Source: an uncultured Pseudomonadota bacterium
Lineage (GTDB): Bacteria; Pseudomonadota; Alphaproteobacteria; RF32; CAG-239
DNA: 16,521 nt
NCBI GenBank assembly: GCA_902796625.1
Contig: CADBPX010000137.1
Coordinates: 1-16,521, forward strand
Direction: 5' to 3'
Under the pieces are notes generated by a model. That model made no database searches and was not told where the DNA came from. It worked only from the letters and a program-made list of their open reading frames with translations. Below are positions 1-5,339 of this stretch, one piece after another; the first letter of the stretch is position 1; every line of letters starts with the position of its first letter. A program made the position numbers and the translations under genes.

Positions 1-7
1 ATTTATT

Positions 8-631
8 ATGAAAATTAAAGTACTTATTCCAAATATCAACGAAGTTATACCTTATACTTTTGAAGAAAAAAAGATGGACTGTGGCATTTTTGAGCCGGTT
101 ATTAAAAATTTTTTGGATACCGTTCCGGCGTCAAAAAAACCGAAAATAGTTCATATGTTAGGCATTCCCGGCGCGGGAAAAACAACGTTTTATCAAAATA
201 ATAAACAAAAGTTCAAAAACTTTCTTAAAATTGATTTTGATGCTATTATGGAATCTTTACCGCAATATCAGCAAGATGTACAAGCTATCGGCAACATTAA
301 AGCGTTTGAAAAATGGCAAATTCCGGCACGGATTGCCGGTTATGAGCTTTTGAGGCGCGCGATAGAGGCAAAGAAAAATATTTTCTTTGATCATGGAGGT
401 ACTCCGATGTGTCATCGTGAATTGCTTGCCAATGTCAAAAGATTAGGTTACCAGACATTGATGTATTATATTGAGTGCCCAATTGATGTTGCCTTAAAAC
501 GTGCGGCTGAACGCGAAAAAATTACTAAACGTCATACTCCGCCGCAGATGATTAAAGATAGAAATATTCTTATCAGAAAAAATTTGCCGGTATATCAAAA
601 TTTAGTTGATGAGTTTAAAAAGATAAGTTAA
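8..631 (+). CDS. Zeta-toxin-like P-loop kinase
   Basis: A 207-residue soluble protein with a clear Walker A motif, GIPGAGKTT, at residues 52-60. It is followed by IDFD (75-78), where Asp sits as in zeta-toxin/AAA_33 kinases, and by a helix LKRAAERE (163-170) with two arginines spaced like the lid arginines of this fold. Family members phosphorylate small molecules such as UDP-N-acetylglucosamine, or nucleic-acid ends; the substrate here cannot be read from sequence. The ATG lies 7 bases from the window edge, so its ribosome binding site and any upstream antitoxin are out of view. The next gene, a HAD-type phosphatase, begins 54 bases downstream on the same strand with no terminator between them, suggesting co-transcription. 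It could be a true toxin or a housekeeping-type kinase. The fold call is firm; the role is not. Confidence 0.75.
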   Translation: MKIKVLIPNINEVIPYTFEEKKMDCGIFEPVIKNFLDTVPASKKPKIVHMLGIPGAGKTTFYQNNKQKFKNFLKIDFDAIMESLPQYQQDVQAIGNIKAFEKWQIPARIAGYELLRRAIEAKKNIFFDHGGTPMCHRELLANVKRLGYQTLMYYIECPIDVALKRAAEREKITKRHTPPQMIKDRNILIRKNLPVYQNLVDEFKKIS

Positions 632-685
632 AGTTTATTAAAAATAATACTAATCGTTAATACAACTTTTTAAAGGAATACGGTC

Positions 686-1363
686 GTGATTAAAAATATA
701 TTTTGGGATGTAGACGGGGTTTTGGCAAACCTTAATTATGCTTATTTTCATTTTTTAAAAGAACACCCGAAATACAGACCGTTGTACGGAAATATTGTCT
801 GGGAAGATTTGCCGAAAGTTTTGCCTATTCAGCCAAAGTATGGTGCTTTAGAGTTAAAAACACACCCGACGTTGGGCTCAGAACTTGATTATGATTTTTG
901 CCATTCTCCGGAATTTTTTACCAATCGGCCGTTATATCCTGGTGTGGTTGAGACATTAAAACGGTTTCATGATAAAGGGTTCAAGCAATTTACGCTGTCC
1001 GCTACATTTGATGTTGAAACAAAAACAAAGTTTTTGCATAAATTGCTTGCTGATGTGAAAGATTTTTTAGTTATAAAATGCGTGCAACATGGTAAATTTA
1101 TGCACGATACAGCCAAAGTTGATATGTTAAAATCTTGCTTTGCTGAATATGATATCAAAGCCGATGAAACAATCTTAGTTGATGATCGTATTTATAATCA
1201 ATATGCGGCAATTGATGCCGGTGCCCATCCCGTGCGATATCGTTGCGAATTTACAACCGATCTTCCCGAGGAGCTAAAATGGATTCCCGAAGTTCATTCA
1301 ATGAATGAACTTGAAGTTTTGGTAAATGAGGTTAACAGCGGTAAAAGATCGCTGAATAATTAA
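686..1363 (+). CDS. HAD-superfamily hydrolase (phosphatase-like)
   Basis: A 225-residue protein with all four HAD motifs: WDVDGV with nucleophile Asp8 and acid Asp10, LSA with Ser105, a Lys at 144 (TAKVD), and ILVDD with Asp166/Asp167. This predicts a Mg-dependent phosphohydrolase acting through an aspartyl-phosphate. The roughly 90-residue insert between motifs I and II is a C1-type cap position, which usually sets substrate choice. The start is GTG, supported by AAAGGA at 673-678 with a 7-base spacing. There is no signal peptide, so it should be cytoplasmic. It follows the P-loop kinase gene and may work with it, but the substrate is unknown. A weak AT-only hairpin (1383-1402) downstream could end the transcript. 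Confidence 0.8.
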   Translation: MIKNIFWDVDGVLANLNYAYFHFLKEHPKYRPLYGNIVWEDLPKVLPIQPKYGALELKTHPTLGSELDYDFCHSPEFFTNRPLYPGVVETLKRFHDKGFKQFTLSATFDVETKTKFLHKLLADVKDFLVIKCVQHGKFMHDTAKVDMLKSCFAEYDIKADETILVDDRIYNQYAAIDAGAHPVRYRCEFTTDLPEELKWIPEVHSMNELEVLVNEVNSGKRSLNN

Positions 1364-1382
1364 TCATACCCGTAAAGTTAGT

Positions 1383-1402
1383 AAATACTTTGCTCAGTAT
1401 TT
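1383..1402 (+). terminator. Weak hairpin after HAD gene
   Basis: A 7-bp AT-rich inverted repeat (AAATACT, 6-base loop, AGTATTT) lies 20 bases after the HAD stop codon. It has little GC and only a short T run, so it is at best a weak terminator. Nothing else is recognisable in the 1364-1497 gap. Confidence 0.25.
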
Positions 1403-1497
1403 TGAACTTCATTTTTAATCATTTAACTTGGTAAAACTTATTTTTGAGAGCTAAAAATATTTTGCTTTAGGGGGCGATATTTGCTGTTTAGACAAAC

Positions 1498-1528
1498 AAA
1501 AAAAAGGACACTTGGAGTGTCCTTTTTT
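1498..1528 (-). terminator. Rho-independent terminator, bidirectional
   Basis: A perfect stem, AAAAAGGACACT (1501-1512) with AGTGTCCTTTTT (1516-1527), closes over a TGG loop and can extend with flanking A/T pairs. It sits directly after the stop codon (1531) of the minus-strand membrane-protein gene and gives a long U tract on that strand. The T run at 1523-1528 lets it also stop plus-strand transcription coming from the HAD gene. Confidence 0.9.
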
Positions 1529-1530
1529 GC

Positions 1531-1824
1531 TTAGTCGTTTTGGGGATTTTTGTTGAATACCTGATTGGTAACATTGCTGCGGAAAAATCCTGCCACAAAT
1601 CCCAAGAAAGCTCCAAGCTCCCACATGGTAAATCCCTTAATACCAATGGCGGCAAAGATTGCCAAGATGGTCTTACCGAAGAATAAGCCGATAATCCAGG
1701 CTGAAACAGCGCCAATCAATACGGTTATGATAACAGTCAGGAAAAACCAGAAAATCATCATAACAATGCCGGTCAAGCATCCGATACAGCCACCGGCCCA
1801 CGAGTCAGAAAAATTTGTTTTCAT
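1531..1824 (-). CDS. Small two-segment membrane protein, unknown
   Basis: A 97-residue hydrophobic protein that I do not recognise as a named family. Residues about 14-50 form one or two membrane segments rich in Ile, Val, Phe and Trp. A second hydrophobic stretch (about 54-82) ends in WELGAFLGFVAGFFRSN, followed by a polar tail. Gly-rich turns (AGGCIGC at 10-16) precede the first segment. It is probably an inner-membrane protein of unknown role, loosely like small phage- or prophage-borne membrane proteins that share the F-W-x-A/L-G-x-x-x ending. The coding call rests on composition and on the terminator placed exactly behind it. No Shine-Dalgarno is evident before the ATG. It is divergent from the dps-like gene, with 189 bases between them. 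Confidence 0.65.
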   Translation of the reverse strand: MKTNFSDSWAGGCIGCLTGIVMMIFWFFLTVIITVLIGAVSAWIIGLFFGKTILAIFAAIGIKGFTMWELGAFLGFVAGFFRSNVTNQVFNKNPQND

Positions 1825-1860
1825 AATTAAAAAGAATTAATAATAACCTAATCATCATCT

Positions 1861-1888
1861 GTGTAGCAAATAAATATATATTTGTCAA
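1861..1888 (-). promoter_or_regulatory. Possible promoter for the small membrane protein
   Basis: On the minus strand a perfect TTGACA (1888-1883) lies upstream of the membrane-protein gene. At 17 bases the -10 position reads TACACA, only a half match to TATAAT, so the -35 is convincing and the -10 is not. A start here would leave a leader of about 30 bases. Confidence 0.35.
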
Positions 1889-1892
1889 CCGG

Positions 1893-1952
1893 ATAACCGC
1901 TCGATTACGGTCAGATGTTTTATTTGTTGTAGGAGTTGGATTTATAACCGCT
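1893..1952. repeat. Paired ATAACCGCT boxes in the dps upstream region
   Basis: The 9-mer ATAACCGCT occurs at 1893-1901 and again at 1944-1952, a 51-base centre-to-centre spacing close to five helical turns. Each is followed by a related AT stretch, and each lies within a short dyad: ACCG/CGGT near 1896-1911 and GCTGT/ACAGC at 1950-1965. This looks like a pair of protein-binding sites between two divergent genes. No known regulator consensus is recognised. Confidence 0.3.
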
Positions 1953-2013
1953 GTAATTTAACAGCCGGCAGACTATCTTATTAAGGCAATACAACAAAAA
2001 AAAGGAGATAATA

Positions 2014-2478
2014 ATGGCAAACTTAAATAAAGAACTGAATAATTATTTAGCAAATTTGAACGTAATGAGTATGAATGTGCGTAATATGCACTGGAATGTA
2101 GTCGGACCGTATTTTACGGCACTGCATCTGGCTACCGGAAAAATTTATAAGGCACTTTCGTGTCAAATTGATGAAGTGGCCGAGATGATGAAGATGCAGA
2201 AAATGGAGCCGCTGGCTCGCTTGTCAGACTTTGTCGATGCGGCAACCATCGAAGAGCTTGAAGCGCGGGACTATAACGAATATGATGTTATGGATAACTT
2301 TGCCGCCGGTGGACAGGAACTGATGAAGCAGGCACAAGAAATTCGCGATCAGGCCAATGATGATGATAACTTTTTGGTTGCCAACAAATTTGAAGAATAT
2401 TTATGTTGCTATGCTAAAATGGAATGGATGTTGCGCGCAATGAAGATCGACGAAAATAACGTTGAAGAAGACGACTAA
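2014..2478 (+). CDS. dps: Dps-family ferritin-like protein
   Basis: A 154-residue protein of the Dps/miniferritin family. These proteins form dodecameric shells that oxidise Fe(II) with peroxide, store iron and protect DNA. The inter-subunit ferroxidase ligands are all present: His26 and His38 (MHWNV...ALH) and Asp53 and Glu57 (IDEVAE). Their spacing equals that of His31/His43/Asp58/Glu62 in Listeria Dps. The acidic C-terminus (NNVEEDD) is unlike the Lys-rich DNA-binding tail of E. coli Dps, so iron storage without strong DNA binding is likely. The start is set by AAAGGAG at 2001-2007, 6 bases before ATG. The gene is monocistronic, closed by a strong hairpin at 2497-2522. Confidence 0.9.
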   Translation: MANLNKELNNYLANLNVMSMNVRNMHWNVVGPYFTALHLATGKIYKALSCQIDEVAEMMKMQKMEPLARLSDFVDAATIEELEARDYNEYDVMDNFAAGGQELMKQAQEIRDQANDDDNFLVANKFEEYLCCYAKMEWMLRAMKIDENNVEEDD

Positions 2479-2494
2479 ATTATCTATCGACCTC

Positions 2495-2529
2495 AGCAGC
2501 TGTCATGAGTTAGTGACAGCTGTTTTTTT
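2495..2529 (+). terminator. Rho-independent terminator of dps
   Basis: A 9-bp perfect stem, CAGCTGTCA (2497-2505) with TGACAGCTG (2514-2522), over an 8-base loop is followed by seven T residues (2523-2529). The right arm, T tract and following bases are part of the 38-bp direct repeat that recurs at 3842-3879; the left arm is not. Confidence 0.9.
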
Positions 2530-2545
2530 ATGGCGATGTGACAAA
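2508..2545 (+). repeat. 38-bp direct repeat, left copy
   Basis: Positions 2508-2545 are identical to 3842-3879 over all 38 bases and diverge at both edges: G2507 versus A3841, and A2546 versus G3880. This copy covers part of the loop, the right arm and the T tract of the dps terminator, then the bases up to TGTGACAAA. The two copies bracket the orphan gene at 2608-3747. Confidence 0.95.
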
Positions 2546-2549
2546 AAAG

Positions 2550-2578
2550 TTGACGTTTGTATATATTTGTGTTATACT
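2550..2578 (+). promoter_or_regulatory. Sigma70-like promoter of orphan gene
   Basis: TTGACG (2550-2555) and TATACT (2573-2578) are separated by exactly 17 bases, a near-consensus vegetative promoter. It starts right after the left 38-bp repeat. Predicted initiation near 2585 leaves a leader of about 23 bases containing the Shine-Dalgarno, and it excludes the TTG at 2587 as a usable start. Confidence 0.75.
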
Positions 2579-2595
2579 GAGCAAAATTGAATAAT

Positions 2596-2602
2596 GAGGA
2601 GG
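2596..2602 (+). promoter_or_regulatory. Shine-Dalgarno deciding the orphan gene start
   Basis: GAGGAGG lies 5 bases before the ATG at 2608. It favours that start over the in-frame TTG at 2587, seven codons upstream. Confidence 0.8.
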
Positions 2603-2607
2603 ATGAC

Positions 2608-3747
2608 ATGTCAAGTGTAATAGATCTACATGGAGAACTTCATAATATCGTAATCAGTGAAGGGGATACGTGGAGTGCTGATAGAGCAATAAATATAAAA
2701 GCAGATCCCGATCCATATTCAATAAGTGGAAATATTTGGGATCAAGACCTTCCCCATGCAGAGGCATGGCGACAAAGTTTGGGTATAAAAATTGATTTTT
2801 CTGATGTTACACTTGAAACGCCACATGAAGAGATAGCAAAAAGAAAAGAAACTTTGCTTGAGCAAATTGAGATTCCGACTGAAGAAGAGATAACAGCCAG
2901 TTATACATCTTTAGAGCGTGCGGATAGGGAGGCTTATACAGATTTAAGTTCTGAACACATGTTTGATATGGTGATTGCTGAGTTGGTACAAGTTAAAGAT
3001 GAAGATTATACAGTGGCTTTAGAATATGTCGAAAAACTTATAGATAACAGAATTGAACTGTATAAAGCGAGTGCCGGGCTAGCAGAATACCCGCAAAGTC
3101 CATGGGAAATAAAATCACCCTTTAGAAGTAAATTAGATGTGTTTTTAGGACGAGAGGGTAAAGATCCGTTTGTAGGCATAAAGGAAGATAGTCCTGCCGT
3201 TGAGGAATTAAATATACCAAGGGCTATTGAGGAACTTACAGTTCTCAAAAAACTACTTCCTCAAACACCTGAGGAACATAAGGAATTTTTGGCTGGTGAT
3301 GTTAGAGAAAGATTTATTGAAGAGCATTTTCATCATACAGGTATGGCAGAAAAAAATGATGCCAGAGTAAAGCTCTGTGATTTGCTTGTTCAACTTGGTG
3401 CCAGAGAAAATGTTTCTCAAGCCTATGATGAACAATTAGAAAATCATCGGCAAGTTTTGGAGGCAGAGAAGTCTCAAGCGTACATCCGAACTAAAAAAGA
3501 AGAAATTAAAAAACGTTTGAAGCAGTCTGCCGCCTCAAAAGAAGAAGCACCCTTAAGCGGTACGGTTATTGCAGATCGTTTGGCCGGCCATATTATTGCC
3601 CATAAAAGAGCTTTTGATGAAGATAAGAGATTAGGTATTATTGAGCCAGATGAACAATTACCAATGATGACGCCTGAGGAAGGCAGAAAAATGGCAAATA
3701 ATATTCAAAGAAGTGTAGTAGAAAGACAGCGGCAGAAAAGTTTGTAA
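2608..3747 (+). CDS. Orphan acidic helical protein, unknown function
   Basis: A 379-residue protein that I do not recognise. It has no signal peptide or membrane segment and is rich in Glu, Asp and Lys. It appears largely helical after residue about 70, with a long highly charged helix at about 272-313 (repeated EK/KK patterns) that could be coiled coil. It also has a His cluster (EEHFHH near 239-244) and a basic end. No catalytic motif is evident. Of its 23 arginines, 13 use AGA and 2 AGG. The housekeeping gene pyrH in this window uses AGA once in 11. This contrast, together with the flanking 38-bp repeats, suggests acquisition by transfer. It has its own promoter and terminator and so is an independent unit. 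It could be an effector, a defence-related cargo protein or a lineage-specific protein; none of these is shown. Confidence 0.8.
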   Translation: MSSVIDLHGELHNIVISEGDTWSADRAINIKADPDPYSISGNIWDQDLPHAEAWRQSLGIKIDFSDVTLETPHEEIAKRKETLLEQIEIPTEEEITASYTSLERADREAYTDLSSEHMFDMVIAELVQVKDEDYTVALEYVEKLIDNRIELYKASAGLAEYPQSPWEIKSPFRSKLDVFLGREGKDPFVGIKEDSPAVEELNIPRAIEELTVLKKLLPQTPEEHKEFLAGDVRERFIEEHFHHTGMAEKNDARVKLCDLLVQLGARENVSQAYDEQLENHRQVLEAEKSQAYIRTKKEEIKKRLKQSAASKEEAPLSGTVIADRLAGHIIAHKRAFDEDKRLGIIEPDEQLPMMTPEEGRKMANNIQRSVVERQRQKSL

Positions 3748-3777
3748 AGTTTGGTGATGTAATAATAGAAATTATAA

Positions 3778-3823
3778 ATTAAATAAAACTCCACTTATTT
3801 ACTCTAGTGGAGTTTTATTTAAT
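3778..3823. terminator. Strong bidirectional hairpin terminator
   Basis: An 18-bp perfect stem (3778-3795 with 3806-3823, core ACTCCACT/AGTGGAGT) over a 10-base loop has A/T-rich outer arms, giving a U-rich tract on either strand. It separates the orphan gene (stop at 3747) from the convergent transporter gene (stop at 3837) and serves both. It lies inside the repeat-bounded segment. Confidence 0.85.
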
Positions 3824-3836
3824 CTTGGTTGCTGCA

Positions 3837-5252
3837 TTACAAGTTAGTGACAGCTGTTTTTTTATGGCGATGTGACAAAGCAAAATAAATAACGGCCAAA
3901 ATTGCGGTGATGGTGCCGATAATTATTGAAATATCGAGCGGCAGATGGAAGCCGATTTTATCAAACATAATATATGTTATGCAAACCGATGTCATAAAGC
4001 CGGCGGGCACCAAAGTCAGCCAGAAAAATTTGCCGTTGCGGAACAAATAAAACGTTGCCATCCACAAAGTTATGGTCGCCAAAAGCTGATTGGACCAGCC
4101 GAAGTAGAGCCAAATGGTGGTTAAATCAAAAAAGCTCATGGCAATTCCGCCGGAAAGCACGATAATGCTGATTATAAGCCGTTTTTTTATTGAAGAATTA
4201 TTTTTTTGCCAATAATCACCGATGGTTAAACGAGCTGAACGAAATGCCGTATCGCCGGAAGTTATGGAGAGCAGAACCACCGAAATAATCGCCAGCATAC
4301 CGCCGAATGTTCCCAAGTAACCTTGAGCTACACCTTGCACAACACCACCCGGACCGCTGTTGTCAATAACTTCATTCAAGCCGACACTTCCTTGATAAAA
4401 CGCAATTCCCAAAGTTGCCCAAATTAAGGCGACAATACCCTCGGTAATCATTGCACCATAAAAAATCGGTCGGCCGTATTTTTCATTGGCCAGGCAACGC
4501 GCCATTAACGGAGATTGGGTGGCGTGAAAACCGCTGATTGCCCCGCAGGCGATGGTAACAAACATCAACGGAAAGATCGGCAAATTCTTTGGATGTTGGT
4601 TGGTTAAGCTGAGATTAGGATAAAATGCGCTGTCACCCACAAACAGAACAATCAGCATTGCCAAAGATACGGCAATTAAAAGCAAAGCAAACAGTGGATA
4701 AAAACGGCCGATGATTTTATCTATCGGCAGTAATGTGGCTAAAAAATAATAGGCAAAAATCGCGATAATCCACCAAACAAAAGGGGTAGAAGTAAGGTCT
4801 GCCAGCATATGGGCCGGACTCATGGCAAAGACCGCGCCTAACAGCAAAAGAAAGCCAATCATGAAAATTAAGAATAAAATTTTAATTTTTGAGCCTAAAT
4901 ACTTTTCAATCAGCGGTACCAATGACTGACCGTCGTGGCGAACCGAAATCATACCGGCCATATAATCATGAACACCGCCGGCTAAAATTGAACCGAATAC
5001 AATCCACAATAAGGCCACCGGTCCGTATAAAGCTCCCAAAATTGCTCCGAAAACCGGTCCTAAGCCGGCAATATTCAAAAATTGAATCAAAAAGACTCGC
5101 CACGACGGCAAGACCATATAGTCAACGTTGTCATTTTTGGTTACGGCCGGAGTTGGTGACTGCGGATTAATTGAAAAAATTTTTTCCACAAAACGCCCAT
5201 ACAATAAATAGCCGACAATTAAGGCACCGACAGCCGTTAAAAAAATGATCAT
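3837..5252 (-). CDS. cstA: CstA-family membrane transporter
   Basis: A 471-residue polytopic inner-membrane protein of the carbon-starvation CstA family. Family members take up peptides or pyruvate, coupled to an ion gradient. Diagnostic blocks are QFLNIAGLGPVFGAILGALY (57-76), GGVHDYMAGMISVRH (92-106) and the late YFGWSNQLLATITLW. About a dozen membrane segments are visible. It is the short form of the family; E. coli CstA is about 700 residues. The start is fixed by AAGGAG just upstream of ATG. The C-terminal dozen codons lie in the right copy of the 38-bp repeat. If the intervening cassette were absent, the frame would read one Ser and then TGA inside the dps terminator instead of Leu-TAA, keeping the same length. 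Whether it imports pyruvate or peptides is not decidable here. Confidence 0.88.
   Translation of the reverse strand: MIIFLTAVGALIVGYLLYGRFVEKIFSINPQSPTPAVTKNDNVDYMVLPSWRVFLIQFLNIAGLGPVFGAILGALYGPVALLWIVFGSILAGGVHDYMAGMISVRHDGQSLVPLIEKYLGSKIKILFLIFMIGFLLLLGAVFAMSPAHMLADLTSTPFVWWIIAIFAYYFLATLLPIDKIIGRFYPLFALLLIAVSLAMLIVLFVGDSAFYPNLSLTNQHPKNLPIFPLMFVTIACGAISGFHATQSPLMARCLANEKYGRPIFYGAMITEGIVALIWATLGIAFYQGSVGLNEVIDNSGPGGVVQGVAQGYLGTFGGMLAIISVVLLSITSGDTAFRSARLTIGDYWQKNNSSIKKRLIISIIVLSGGIAMSFFDLTTIWLYFGWSNQLLATITLWMATFYLFRNGKFFWLTLVPAGFMTSVCITYIMFDKIGFHLPLDISIIIGTITAILAVIYFALSHRHKKTAVTNL
3842..3879 (+). repeat. 38-bp direct repeat, right copy
   Basis: Identical to 2508-2545. Read on the minus strand it encodes the last dozen residues of the transporter (HRHKKTAVTN). 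The following Leu and stop come from non-repeat sequence at 3837-3842. The left terminator arm present at 2497-2505 is missing here, so this copy cannot form the dps-type hairpin. Confidence 0.95.
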
Positions 5253-5339
5253 GTTTCTCCTTTGGTTAAACTCTCATTAAGTGCAGATTACACCAAAATC
5301 AGTTCAAAAGACAATTAAAAAATTAGGTTATTAAATGTT

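Larger units (their letters stand above)
2508..3879. mobile_element. Candidate inserted cassette bounded by direct repeats
   Basis: A unit of 1,334 bases lies between equivalent points of the two 38-bp repeats. It contains one gene with its own promoter and terminator. No recombinase or transposase is encoded and no terminal inverted repeats are seen, so this is neither an intact insertion sequence nor a self-mobilising element. The repeats, the foreign-looking codon use of the gene, and the way both flanking genes keep workable ends support insertion. Deletion of one repeat plus cargo would restore a simple convergent dps-cstA arrangement. The mechanism (site-specific integration, duplication or illegitimate recombination) is not determined. 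Confidence 0.45.

Noticed and set aside
8..631. Complete toxin-antitoxin module
   Set aside because: The kinase resembles zeta toxins, but no antitoxin gene is visible; the gene starts 8 bases into the window, so an upstream partner cannot be judged.
1565..1840. Plus-strand open frame opposite the small membrane protein
   Set aside because: The minus-strand frame has coherent membrane segments and an adjoining terminator; the plus-strand frame is Lys/Pro-rich without structure and is read as antisense.
2587..2607. Upstream in-frame TTG start for the orphan gene
   Set aside because: It lies at or just after the predicted transcription start, and the GAGGAGG at 2596-2602 serves the ATG at 2608.
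2508..3879. Insertion sequence or integron cassette
   Set aside because: There is no transposase, terminal inverted repeat or attC-like fold. Only the direct repeats and foreign codon use support mobility, so it is reported as a candidate only.
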